Shown: in pieces, positions 31,301 to 41,952 of the stretch
Numbering within the stretch: position 1 is the first letter of the stretch
Layout of the letters: each line of letters starts with the position of its first letter
Assembly: GCA_033032865.1 (NCBI GenBank)
Contig: JAWHQI010000228.1
Location: 124,001-188,000 of the forward strand
Direction of reading: 5' to 3'
Length of the DNA: 64,000 nt
Source: Dactylorhiza incarnata
Lineage: Eukaryota > Streptophyta > Magnoliopsida > Asparagales > Orchidaceae
Position numbers and translations under genes: made by a program
Notes under the pieces: model-generated
The model's database searches: none
What the model saw: the letters and a program-made list of their open reading frames with translations, nothing else
What the model was told of the DNA's origin: nothing

Positions 31301-33610
31301 TATATAAATGGTCGATGGATATGCCCACATGAAGCGTTTTGGAAAATATTTAAATTCACTATGTACCAAACATATCCATCGGTCATTCGTTTACAGATTC
31401 ATTTACCTGACAAGCACCAGGTTCAGTTCCGCACAACTGATTTGCTCAGTAACATTCTTGCAAATGAGCGAAACTCCCGCACAATGCTGACAGAATTTTT
31501 TCGCGTTAACGCCACTGAGCATGACGCACGTACATGTTTATACACTGAATTTCCAAAACACTACACGTGGAATTCGAGTTCAAGAACATGGCATAAGCGC
31601 AGGCGTCGACAAAAAATTATTGCTAGAATGTACTCTGTACATCCATCTGAAGGAGAATGATTTTATCTGCGCATGCTTCTGAATCATATTCGAGGTCCCA
31701 CGTCTTTTTCACACTTGCTGACGGTTGCTACTGTGACTCATCCAACATTTAAAGATGCGGCCGAACATTACGGACTACTAGAACGAGACACTGGGCTCCA
31801 TAGCTGCATGCGCGAGGCTGCCGAATATCATATGCCGTCAGCACTACGGACCTTATTTACTACAATTTTACTGTACTGCAACCCTACAGAAGTTCGATCC
31901 CTATGGAATGACAGCTACACCGCAATGACTGAAGATTATGTTACAGAGCCGTCAATCAGTGATTTATTCGTGCTCAACAAACTCCTCCGAGAAATAGATT
32001 ATATTCTCCAGCAACATAGTAAAAGTATATCCCAGTTTGATATCCCTCAAATGTCTTCAATCTTCCACAATATCGATGGCTTCTCCAGCTTAATTGAAGA
32101 TGAGCTGTCAATACCAGTTTCAGACGCGGATGTGAATTCTGTTTCATCTTTGAATCAGAGCCAGTCCTCCGTCTTCCATACTATTACTGAAACAATTCGA
32201 GAGAAGCGAAGTGGTGTTTTCTTTATTGATGGTCCGGGGGGCACCGGCAAAACATTTTTGTACAGAGCACTCCTTGCACATCTACGCCTAGACGGTCATA
32301 TTGTACTTGCCACTGCTTCATCAGGCATCGCTGCAACCCTTCTACCAGGTGGCAGTACATCACACCTAAAATTCAAAATTCCAATTCCTATTGAGGCATC
32401 CTCATTCTGTAACATTGGCAAGCTCTCTGAGATACAGCAATTACTACAACGTTGTTCTGCTATTATATGGGATGAGGCGCCAATGTCACATAAATATGTT
32501 TTCGAGGCTGTTGATCATTCGTTGCGCGATGTTTTGAACTCAAATGAACCTTTTGGAGGAAAGGTTGAAATTATGGGAGGTGATTTCCGTCAGGTCCCAC
32601 CTGTTGTAATTAACGGCACAAGGTCACAAATAATTAATGCAAGCATAGTTGCATCATATCTATGGTCAACTGTCCAATTACTTTCGCTGTCTGAAAATAT
32701 GCGTGCACTTACTGACCGGCATTTCTCAGAGTTTCTTCTTCGTGTTGGAAATGGTGTTGAGCGTACATGTGATGATGATATGATACGCATCCCCGATTCA
32801 ATGATCGTTCCATGGGATGGGGAACATTCGATCAGTACACTTATCAACATTGTATTCTGTAATATGGCATGTAATATTAAAAACTCTGAGTACTGGGAAA
32901 ACCGAGCATTGCTGACTCCGTTAAACGAAGATGTGACTCACCTCAACGAGAAATGTCTCACTGTTTTACCAGGAGATGAAACAACATACTACTCTTTCGA
33001 TTCTGTTGATGATGATAGATATAACTTATATCCACATGAGTTTCTTAATAGTATCTCACCGGGAAGTCTTCCTCCCCACAAACTGTGCTTGAAAATTGGT
33101 GCGCCGCTCATTCTTCTGCGAAATTTAAACCCTCGAATTGGCCTTTGCAATGGCTCACGCCTCATCTGCCGTCAATTCTCACGGAATGTCATTGAGGCTG
33201 AAATTCTTACGGGGCAGCATAAAGGCAGGCCTGTGTTTCTTCCACGGATACCCCTAAAAAATGCTGGAGATCAAAAGCTGCCTTTCGAGCTCACTCGAAA
33301 GCAATTTCCAGATCGTTTAAGCTTCGCACTGACTATAAACAAATCTCAAGGCCAAACCATCAGGCAAATAGGCCTGTACCTGCCTTCCCCTGTGTTCACT
33401 CATGGTCAGCTTTATGTTGCTCTATCAAGAGGGGTTGATGCTTTAAGCACAAAGGTACTAATAAAAAATGGGGCGATATCTAAATGTCCTGGCACGTACA
33501 CAAAAAATGTTGTTTTCAAAGAGTTACTCGCCAAAGTGATCGTGCAGGTATATTCGGTACTTCTTCCTTATATTTCTCTTCCCAACATAACTGTACAACT
33601 GTGTTACTGA
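28309..33610 (+). pseudogene. Helitron RepHel replication initiator-helicase, broken
   Basis: The N-terminal exon (28309 to a GTAAGT donor at 28808) has Arg-rich repeats of the MSxEQRA type. A second exon runs from about 29160 to 30125 with the Helitron-like N domain. An intron with clear GT and AG ends covers 30126-30207. The rolling-circle domain has MTCNSSWPEI, the HUH motif LPHVHML (about 30799-30822) and a two-Tyr motif YLYKYIHKG (about 31216-31245). A TGA at 31658-31660 interrupts GE-FYLRMLLNHIRGPTSF; Arg is usual there, so CGA-to-TGA is likely. The helicase has Walker A GPGGTGKT (about 32231-32257) and ends GQLYVALSRG. It would nick and unwind DNA for rolling-circle transposition. At least one splice site, near 30490, lacks AG. 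Confidence 0.9.
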
Positions 33611-34744
33611 TAATTATTATTACACCTCTTACTGCTCTGTCAGTCACATCATACGTAGTCATATACAGCAGCCTCATGCATACACTCCTGAAGAACGACA
33701 TTCCATCACCTAAGGTCACTCATGCTGCTGCTTCTTTTATTATTATTACGTTATGTCGTCTGTGCTAAAATGTACTTTCATATAATTTCTGATTTTGTTC
33801 TCTCTTTCCAGCTCCGTCTGCATCAACAAGCTTCTGCGCCACTTACGTACTGCGACGTACACGTTCATTAATCTGTGGCTTTGCTGTGCCCATCGCAAAC
33901 GATCTTTCCGCCTGTTCGCTCTCTGAGATTTGCAATGTCCGCTCCTGCCTCCTCATCTGATATGATGCTCGCACAGCGCGATGAACTTTCCTCCACCTGC
34001 ACTGTCCCGCCTGATATGCGTGAGTACTAATACTTCTCCCTACTGCTCACCGGACTTAGCTTTGGTACGACTACCGAGCTTCTGAGGTCAACCTTCGCAT
34101 CTCTTCCTGGATTCCTTCATGCCGCTGTAAGCACCATCACTCCTACTCAGTAGTTACGTATTCTCTGCCTTCTCGCTATCAAACTCACTGTTGTTTTACA
34201 TTTCTTTATGAAGGCTGACGTGAATGCATTTGGGGAGCCATCAGGCACGGGTGAGGTGGTCTTCGCAGATGAGCTGTCAATGACGTCTGCTACAGAGCAT
34301 ATGCATGGCCATATCATCGACGGGCGTAAAATATTTGTCTGTCCTATGGCGTTATTTGATGTCAACCCAGCATACTCTCTGCGTTGATGCTACTGAGAGA
34401 ATACTGCTACGCAAAGTCCGACTCATGTCACCTGTATATGTTTGCATATGTCCACTCCGCATGCATTTGTACTATACTTTTGAGCATGTTGTACCATTTT
34501 TTATTTCACTGTTTTTTGTCCACGCATTTCACGTGTGTCTCTGAGCATCTGCTCAGTGCTTTTTTCTTCGTATAATTGATCGTTGCTGCTTCTAAGGTTT
34601 TCAATCTTTTTTGTACCTCACTGCTTCGTTTATATTGTACTGTTGTACCTGCTGATGCAGCCACTGTGTTCTTGCATATTAACTATCGATGCTGATTGTG
34701 CAAAGTTTCTATTATATTTGTTCTTTCTCTCTCTCCCTGTACTG
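33611..34744 (+). other. Helitron 3' region without a recognisable gene
   Basis: Pyrimidine-rich sequence with short open frames. A possible acceptor at about 33811 (TTTCCAG) could start a terminal exon, but no known domain is visible. Confidence 0.4.
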
Positions 34745-34946
34745 ATTAAGTGCACAATCAAGCACGTTGGCATTTACTTGCCATCTCATGTTTTCACCCA
34801 TGGCCAACTTTATGTTGCTTTATCAAGAGGAGTCACTGCATCGAATACAAAAGTTCTGGTCAAAAATGGTACCCTCGCTGGACATCCTGGCACTTATACA
34901 AAAAATGTTGCCTTCAAAGACCTCCTTTCCAAGGTCAACTCGCAGG
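34745..34946 (+). pseudogene. Duplicated last helicase exon of the Helitron
   Basis: Encodes HVGIYLPSHVFTHGQLYVALSRG and a following KVLVKNG...GTYTKNVAFKDLL stretch. This parallels 33370-33545 (QIGLYLPSPVFTHGQLYVALSRG), ending with a similar GCAG/GT donor. It is the helicase motif VI region, copied with about 80 percent similarity by eye. No upstream helicase exon accompanies it. It may come from tandem duplication of the Helitron end or from insertion of a second Helitron. Confidence 0.75.
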
Positions 34947-35760
34947 TGCTCTGCGTACTCTTTTACTCAATTGTTTCCCGGTTATACTTACGTAACGCTA
35001 ATATGCTCATCCATGAAAATATTTAATTTACTATGCAGTCCCATCACCAGACTTACACATCAACGTTTACTTTCAGCAAAAAATCATCAGTGGCAGTAAC
35101 TTCAACGGGTTCAAAAAAAAATAAGCCCAGATTGGAATATTGCGTCCTCACTGACTGTCTTGGGGCTTCCACAAAGCATATTGCCTTTACATTACTTATT
35201 TCCTAAATCGCACTCCAGGTTCAGTCTCTGCTCCACACTTTTATTTTTTTAACACTCACACTTTTGTTCTGTTCATTTTCTTGCCTATTAAAATATGTAT
35301 TAGTTGCGCTAGCTTTCGAGGCTATTTCATGGATTTCAAATCAGCTAGCTAAGCACCATAACAATCAATCCCTTGCTCAATATTACAACCAATGCCTCGC
35401 TCAAAATTTATGCTGTACTGTAATTTTTTCCTATATGTTCTGCTGATAGTAAGTTTATATGTTGTAGCAGACCTCGACCAACAGATGTTTGTCTACCGTG
35501 CATATATTTGTTCTAAGAGATCCCTCATACCAAAGCTATCCGACCTCTCAAATCTATATGAACAACTTTACAGGCATGGAATCACTGGTACATGCTCTCA
35601 CTGCACTTTCATCTTTCTGTAGAACATTTGTTTATATTGCAAATAATTGTTGCGGCTTCATATTTTTTCAGTTGTGGAGTCCGTAGCCAATTTATCTATA
35701 CGATATACTATATATAAAGATATTTATACGTATGAACAGTGCACAAATGTGTGTCGCAAT
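34947..35760 (+). other. Non-coding Helitron tail
   Basis: AT-rich and pyrimidine-rich sequence with no gene recognised. A long TATA-type run (about 35700-35730) precedes the GC-rich block that follows. Confidence 0.4.
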
Positions 35761-35860
35761 TAAAGATCCGTCGGTGTTAAATTCCCTCGCTGGCTTCACT
35801 TCATCGTCTCGCCGCTAATCCCTCCCCCGTCGCTGCCCTACGCATTTCTTCTCGCTGCGC

Positions 35861-35917
35861 CATCGCTGCGCATCTTCCGCCATCGCTGCGCATCTTCCGC
35901 CATCGCTACGCATCTTT
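35861..35917 (+). repeat. Three tandem copies of a 20-bp GC-rich unit
   Basis: CATCGCTGCGCATCTTCCGC at 35861 and 35881, and a diverged, shorter third copy at 35901. It lies in a GC-rich block unlike the surrounding AT-rich tail. Confidence 0.85.
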
Positions 35918-36041
35918 ACAATTTGGATGTATTAGCGATGTGGTTTTGGTAAAGAGGATGAAGTTGTGGCTTGATAATGTTTTATTTTGGATTTCTTGCT
36001 TAATTGTTTTGCCCTGATACCCCCTAATTGGGATATTGGTT

Positions 36042-36167
36042 GTTGATTTTATTCAGGAGGTTTCTTTTGCAGTAAAATTGATGGAACGGACTCCTTCCGA
36101 CTTTGATTTCTTCGACTCATTGTTTCGTCTATGCAATGTTGTTTATGAAGCCCACAATTGCTACTAA
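36042..36167 (+). pseudogene. Possible captured host-gene exon in the Helitron tail
   Basis: An open stretch of 41 codons ends in TAA at 36165-36167 and includes MERTPSDFDFFDSLFRLCNV. A TTTTATTCAG acceptor-like sequence ends at 36056, and the preceding 100 bases look like an intron (T-rich, non-repetitive). The composition differs from the Helitron and Athila sequence around it. Helitrons often carry host exons, so a capture is plausible, but I do not recognise the protein. Confidence 0.35.
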
Positions 36168-36561
36168 TAATCATTGTCTGGGAGGGAATTTATTCTACAA
36201 GCAAAAATAGGTGCATGTTGTCCATTTTATGTTGAATTGTGAAATAGTTTCTTTAATTCTCATTTGGACAATACATGAAAATAAAGATATTCATTTGACA
36301 GCTAATACAATCAAACAGAATTGTACAGATTAAGCAATGAGATCAAATTAGCATAGCCAATTAGTGTTCTGTTTGGCGTCATGTTTTTGCTTTGGTGAGT
36401 TTGGGCAAGAACACCACCATTATATAATGTATGTTCGGCATAACAACGGTGTTATGATCGCAGCAAAAAAAATGAACATAAAATTTGATTTAGTTGAATC
36501 AGACGGTCACAAACGACATTTCATACTATTTAACATGATGGGATCAGAGCAATGTTGCGAT
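36168..36561 (+). other. AT-rich sequence before the Athila-2 gag resumes
   Basis: A weak open frame (36364-36570) reads VRHNNGVMIAAKKMNIKFD and on, but no family is recognised. It may be further captured or spacer sequence. Confidence 0.35.
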
Positions 36562-36569
36562 GATACTTG

Positions 36570-37944
36570 AGAGCGATTTGAGGAACATTTGCGCTGATGC
36601 CCCCATCATGCAATCCCCGATTGGTTGCAGATTCAGACCTTCTATAATGGTCTCAAACTCCAAACGCGTCAAATGATTGACGTCGCCGCTGGTGGAACTC
36701 TAAATAACAAAACACTGGCGGCTGCGCAAGAGCTTATTGAGGGGATGGCCATGAACACTTATCAATGGAGTACACCCCGATCTCACTCAAATAAATCGGC
36801 CGGGCTGTATGAAATTGATTCAATTACTAATTTGTCTCTACAGGTTGAGCTACTTGGCAAGAAACTAGAAGGGATGACTGCTCCCTCTTCTACACCTACC
36901 TGGGAGTCTAATCAAAATGCGGTGGAGCATGTGGATTACATGGGTAATCCGAAATGGCCGCCCATCAATCCGGGGAACAATCAATACGGCAACACATACT
37001 ACCCAGGTTGGAGGAACCACCCCAATTTATCATGGGGTAATCAAGGTAACACGGGTAATGCTCCCCTTGCTCCTCCAAATTCTTCTCTTCCACCGCAAGC
37101 CACAAAACCACCTTCTCTCGAGGAGGTGGTCAATAAATATATTTCTAAAAATGACGCGGATGTCCGCAATTTACAAGGCTCCTTGCGGAATTTGGAGAAC
37201 CAAATGGGGCAACTCTTAAAAATGGGCACCGATCAACTGAAAAGAACACCGTCGACAACTTCAAATGTCTTGGCGGTGACCTTTGCGGATGATTCAGACA
37301 CCGATCTTGGAGAGGAAAATTCACCTACCCCATCATTTCTTCCTTTTCTAGAATTTCAACCCTGTATTCCTTATCCCGCTCGTTTGATCGAGCGGGATAA
37401 TAATATTAATTCTAATTTTAATATTCCATGCACTATAGGAACTACCCATTTTTCAAACGCTTTCGCTGATCTGGGCGCTAATGTTAATATTATCCCCTAT
37501 AGCTTAGCCCAAAAATTACTATTAGGAGAACCTACCCCCACCGACATCAAATTACAATTGGCTGATCGCTCTGTGAAGACCCTCTTAGGGGTGATTCATG
37601 ATGTGCCAGTTGAGGTTGGTGAGTCTACTTTACCGGTAGACTTCATTATCCTTGATATGGAAGAAGACGCCGGGATACCTCTTATCCTTGGTCGTCCCTT
37701 CTTGGCCACTACGCGAGCAATATTTGATGTTTGTGAGGGCATTCTTCTCCTCCAAATGGGGTATGAGAATATTTTAATTCATGCAACAAATTCACCCACC
37801 TTGCATCTCTCAAGTCGTTATCATCATTTGATGATAAATTTAGAACAAGGTAAAGACCGGCATGCTACCATGGTCGAGCTCACCGACCGTAACCAAAGCG
37901 CTCTTGGGAGGCAACCCATGTTTTTATTTTTTGCTCTTAATTAA
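36570..37944 (+). pseudogene. Athila-2 gag C-terminus and protease
   Basis: Gag resumes with ERFEEHLR at 36570 after a TGA that corresponds to Trp. A second TGA stands near 36594 for an expected Arg. From 36625 the frame is open for 439 codons. It covers CPHHAIPDW just upstream, QIQTFYNGL, a polar linker and then an Athila-type retropepsin: FADLGANVNIIPYSLAQKL near 37465-37525 and IPLILGRPFLATTRAIFDV near 37675-37730. The catalytic triad is D-L-G, the form usual in Athila. The protease would mature the particle proteins. The ORF ends at 37944 without RT, so the element is pol-less. The intactness of this segment contrasts with the rest of the window. Confidence 0.85.
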
Positions 37945-38402
37945 AAAAATGTCTCAAAAAAAGAGAAAGGATTTTATATTAATATTTTTGTTTATGTTTT
38001 TCTTTTTAAAATTTTAAATTTACAAAAACATATGAAAATATAAAAATGAATCACAAAAAAATAAATATATATTTTTATAAAAAAAAGATAAAAAGAGAGT
38101 TTTTGTTTTGTTTTTCTTATTGTTTTTATCAAAAAAAAAAGGCAAAAAAATCATATTATTATTATTATTTGTTACTAACAATTTTGCAGGTTTGGAGGAG
38201 ATTTGCGAGATAACGGTCACTCGCATTTATGCATGAAACCCCGCTCTCCAAGTCGGTACTTTATTATTAGTATTTTTCTTTATATTTTACTACCTTGTTT
38301 TTGTTTTTATTTTTGTTTTCTTTTCAAAAAAAACAAAAAGATAAAAAAAACTAGAAAACCAAACCCAAACAAAAATATGTTTCTGAAAAAAAAATGTCTA
38401 TT
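37945..38402 (+). other. AT-rich non-coding spacer in Athila-2
   Basis: Long A and T runs and no gene. It separates the protease from the internal inverted-repeat array. Confidence 0.6.
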
Positions 38403-38985
38403 ACACGGTCTTAGTCACGCCCTCAGTCACGGCCGTGACCAGGGCGTGGCGCGTTTCGATTCGTTTTCCTGACGAGTTTTTCGACGAGTTGCCCTCCATT
38501 CCGTCTTCCGTAAATGTCACGGGCGTGACCAAGCTTGGGCACGGGCGTGACATTAACGGAAGACCATTTTCGCTTGAGTTGGCGCTCACGGGCTCAATTT
38601 GAGATGTCACGCCTGTGATAACTCGAGTCACGCCCTTGACTTTCGAAGGTCACGACAGTGATTTATCCAGCTGGCGCAACTCCTCCACCGCAACCGGTCA
38701 AAGACGCCATTTGACTGTCACGCCCGTGAAAGCCATGTCACGCCCATGGTCACGGGCGTGACCCTGGGCGGTGACATCTCGGGAACTGATTTTTGACCAG
38801 CGCGCATTGGATTCCCTGTCCACTTGACTTCGCTAGTTACACGCCCTCGGTCACGGGCGTGACTGAGGGCGTGACCTGACAAATTTTCGGCTTTTTGATA
38901 GGTCAATCCTTGTTTCCTCCCCCTCGCAAAATAATCATGTGTCGCCCCTTACACGCCATCGGTCACGGGCGTGACCGAGGGCGTG
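38403..38985 (+). repeat. Internal array of GC-rich inverted repeats in Athila-2
   Basis: Several TCACGGGCGTGA-type units, the clearest at 38840-38873 and 38952-38985 (CACGCCATCGGTCACG, GG, CGTGACCGAGGGCGTG; one mismatch). The units are of the same design as the LTR arrays but use TC/GA where several others use TT/AA at the variable positions. Confidence 0.88.
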
Positions 38986-39002
38986 ACACATGAATTTTCA
39001 CA

Positions 39003-39010
39003 TATTTAAG
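39003..39010 (+). promoter_or_regulatory. TATA-like box after the internal array
   Basis: TATTTAAG lies 17 bp after the last hairpin unit and about 95 bp before the ATG of the third ORF. The layout matches that of the LTR promoters, so this may be an internal promoter. Confidence 0.55.
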
Positions 39011-39104
39011 TGCCACCGTCCCCTCTCTTTTCTCCACACCTTATCCCACATCTATCCCTTCTTTTCTTTCTTCTTTGGCCGATTTCTTCATCTCTTCTTT
39101 CCAA

Positions 39105-40317
39105 ATGGCCGCCCACAGCCGCAATCACGCCATTGGCGAGTCCTCCTCTTCACTCCCCGATGAATCTTTTGATGCGGAGGCTATGCTCAATTTTCGCCAT
39201 CCCACTCATCAAGAACAGAGTAACCGCCTCCGTGGGAAAGAATTTGGCGTCTTCCGCGTCATCGATTGGAACGTTCTCACCACCCTTGGGCAGGCCGATG
39301 CGGTGCGGGATTTCCTCACTAATCGGGGGTGGGCTCCTTTCTTTTCCATTTTGGAGCCAGCGTACTACGAGTTGACGGTGGAGTTTTTCTCTTCGTTTGA
39401 TTTTCACTGGGCCGGGGCCAACAACGTGCTTGAATTCCGAATGGGCGGACTTTTGTGAACCCTTCCTTTCCGTCAGTTCAACATTCTCATGGGCTTCTAC
39501 GATGAGGCTTTCACCCTTACGGAGGCCTACACCGCCCTCCTCCTCGATTTCCCTCGCGATTATAGCCTCCATGGATTTTTGTCGGAAATCAGTAACGACC
39601 CCAATCCATATTCGCCAAAAAATTCCAAGGGAAGTCATCTCCTCTCCCCCACATTACCCTATCTCCACTACCTCCTCACTTTCACACTTTCCGCTCGCGG
39701 CGATAACCATGGAGTTGTGACCCGCGTGGACCTGCTATATTTATATAGTCTACACTAACGGGTCCCCCTCAATCTTGGTTCGGTGCTTGCAATGTTTTTT
39801 CGGCATCAGGCTGAAAATCGGAGGCTTAGTGCACTACATGGAGGCTCGTTTGTTACTTTTTTGGCCAAGCGTTTGGGGCTCTGGGATGCACTTCCTCCCA
39901 TGTCTCCACTCTAAGCGCCAGCGCCTATCACGTTCCAAAAACTCCGAGCCTTTGGTTTGATGCGTCGGCATGGCCGAGAGTACGAGACCATTCCTGGCGA
40001 AGTTGGTGGCGACCCGATCGATCTTGATTTCGAAGCTGATTCCAGTGGCGATGCTCCAGCTCTGCAGTTTCCACAGCAGCCGCAGCAGCATTTCCCCCCT
40101 GCACCCGACTCATCCACTTATTTAGATCAGTAATTTGGGCAGATCCACACTCTTCTGGATCAGATTTAGACAGAGCAGCTGTCCATGCGCGCTCATTTTG
40201 ACACACGTTTTGATACCCTCGAGCAGCGCCATGCTTTCTCTATGGAGCATCTACAGGGGGAATTTGCTGATCTGCGTGCTTATTATCAGCAGGAGGACGA
40301 TGACGATGACGCTTAGA
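39105..40317 (+). pseudogene. Athila-2 third ORF (plant retroelement-associated, PF20167-like), five stops
   Basis: One unshifted frame starts MAAHSRNHAIGESSSSLPDE and ends in an acidic DDDDDDA tail at 40317. It is broken by stops at 39456-39458, 39756-39758, about 39912, 40132 and 40167. The middle, with GWAPFFSILEPAYYELTVEFFSS (read in two parts), resembles the domain found in plant transposon-associated proteins (Transposase_32 type). The C-terminal part is Gln/Pro-rich, then helical. Each of the five stops could arise by one C-to-T change from CGA, CAA or CAG. Function in the element is not known, and env-like or gag-associated roles are both possible. The ATG was chosen because it follows the TATA-like box and opens the conserved frame. 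Confidence 0.65.
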
Positions 40318-40519
40318 GATTTTTATTTTTGGTCGTCTGTATCTTTTATTTTATGTACCGTACCTTTGTATTTGTTTTATTTCTCTTTTATTAATGCAAA
40401 AATATTAAAAATATAAAAAATGTTTTGCTTTTACTCTATGTTTTCTTCAGGATGGCTCGGGTATTGATTTGTTCTTCATCAGGGAAGTTTTCTCTACTTT
40501 ACTCGTTCTTTTATTTCTA
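40318..40519 (+). other. AT-rich spacer
   Basis: Short non-coding stretch between the third ORF and the internal polypurine-like tract. Confidence 0.5.
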
Positions 40520-40556
40520 AAACATTGAGGACATTGTTTATTTTAAGTATGGGGGT
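40520..40556 (+). other. Internal polypurine-like tract of Athila-2
   Basis: An AAACATTGAGGACATTGTTT block is followed by AAGTATGGGGGTG, repeating the 3' polypurine tract at about 41937. It occupies the same place as 7561-7600 in Athila-1. Confidence 0.6.
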
Positions 40557-40698
40557 GACCCTTTTTATTTTTGCAAATCAAACACAAAGTTATTCTAAAA
40601 ATACTAAAACACAAAAAAAAATTAAAAAAAACACAATTTTTTTTAAATTAATCAAAAAGAAAAAAAAATAAAAAAATAGAAAATAAACAAAATCTAAA

Positions 40699-40791
40699 TT
40701 CTTGCGAAAGCGCCGTGTTGGGCTTTCATCCCACAAAACCGCCTTGTACCGTGCGAGCCCGTCATTGCGTAGCCCTTAGGAAGTCCAAGAA
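40699..40791 (+). ncRNA. Candidate structured RNA motif, copy 3 (Athila-2)
   Basis: The closing stem TTCTTG (40699-40704) pairs with CAAGAA (40786-40791). The inner hairpin TGGG-CTTTCAT-CCCA is intact. The AGCCC side of the next hairpin is present, but its partner differs from the other copies. The motif lies in the sense strand, 3' of the internal polypurine-like tract as in Athila-1. Confidence 0.55.
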
Positions 40792-41936
40792 CAAAAAATA
40801 TATATTTTATTTCTGTTTGCTTTTCTTTTCCAAGCAAAAATATATATAAAAAAAATTACAAAATTTTTTTAAAAACAAACCTTTGAAAAAATCAAAAAAA
40901 CAATGTTTTTATAAATTTTGTAATATTAGATGCTTCCTTACTTTTTATTTGAGTTCAACCATTTTTTATGAGCTTTGTTTATATGACTTTTAAAAACAAA
41001 AAGTTTTATGTTTATCTTTTTTTAATTGTATGTGTCTCATCATAATTTGTTAGAATTAATTTTTAGATAAATTTGAACTAATTAATTTTTCATCATTTTG
41101 GTGTATTTAGAATATTCCTTAGTTTTGCTTTCTCTCCTTAAAATATCATGAATTAATTTTGTAGCAATTGTGCTTAAAGATTTTTAGATTTTACTTATAT
41201 TAACTTTTGCTCATAGATTCTTAAGATTTCTTAATTTATTAACTATGCTCTCAAAATAGTTATCTTGAAAATTTTATAGCCTTTAAACCCTAGCCACTCC
41301 TCTTACTTTCCCTTTTGATTGGCAAATAAAAAAAGTATAAAAGATCATATGTCATGGAATGAGAGGATAAAATTCATCATTCCTAAACATATGCACCCAA
41401 ATTTTTAAAAGATTATATGTCATGGAGCTGAGAGGATAAAATTCATCACTCCTAAACATATACATTTGGGATATTAAAAAAGAAGAGTATCTAAAAAAAT
41501 GGAAATGAGAGGATGAAATTCATCATTTCTCAATTAAAAATCTCTTCTATGCCAACTCTACCCAAACTGAACCAATATCATTTCATATTCAAGATATTTA
41601 TGAGAGAGCTTAGTTAATATTTTAGGTTTTCTATAAAGTTTCGAATGATATAAAAAGTTTATATAATTCTAATCTTAGATTATTTTGCTTAATTCAATAC
41701 AATATTATTTATGAAAATTTGACTAGAGAATTTTGAAACTAATTTTTATTCTACGCATGCCAATTTATGAATCATGACTTATTTCTTATGAACCTAAATT
41801 TTATTTCAAAACTTATTGTGCATGAGTCATGTATAATTTTAAAATGCATAATTAGGAGTAAATTCTTTTTCTTTTTAAAATATCATATAAAAATTTCTCA
41901 TACTTATAATGGTTTTGCTCTAGAATAGCAAAAGCT
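40792..41936 (+). other. AT-rich non-coding 3' interior of Athila-2
   Basis: No gene seen. It includes two or three direct repeats (next entry) and ends at the polypurine tract. Confidence 0.6.
41343..41535 (+). repeat. Direct repeats of about 50 bp
   Basis: Copies at about 41343-41392 and 41411-41462 share GAGAGGATAAAATTCATCA and CCTAAACATAT. A partial third lies near 41505-41530. The function is unknown. Confidence 0.75.
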
Positions 41937-41952
41937 TAAGTATGGGGGTATT
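41937..41952 (+). other. 3' polypurine tract of Athila-2
   Basis: AAGTATGGGGGTATTT abuts the 3' LTR start. Confidence 0.8.

Larger units (their letters stand above)
28299..36561 (+). mobile_element. Helitron inserted in Athila-2 gag, decayed
   Basis: The segment encodes a plant-type RepHel protein in several exons, a duplicated last exon and a tail with a possible captured exon. Both borders carry the 8-base direct repeat GATACTTG (28291-28298, 36562-36569). Helitrons do not normally create target duplications, and I could not find a clear 5' TC or 3' hairpin plus CTRR end. The true borders are therefore uncertain, and the gag block missing at the junction suggests a deletion. Confidence 0.7.

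Noticed and set aside
28291..36569. GATACTTG direct repeat as a true 8-bp target duplication of a hAT-type element
   Set aside because: No hAT-type inverted ends or transposase are present, and the segment encodes RepHel. The repeat may stem from the gag sequence itself.
38020..38472. Short open frames on both strands in the poly-A/poly-T spacer of Athila-2
   Set aside because: They are products of homopolymer runs (Phe/Lys/Asn) with no domain.
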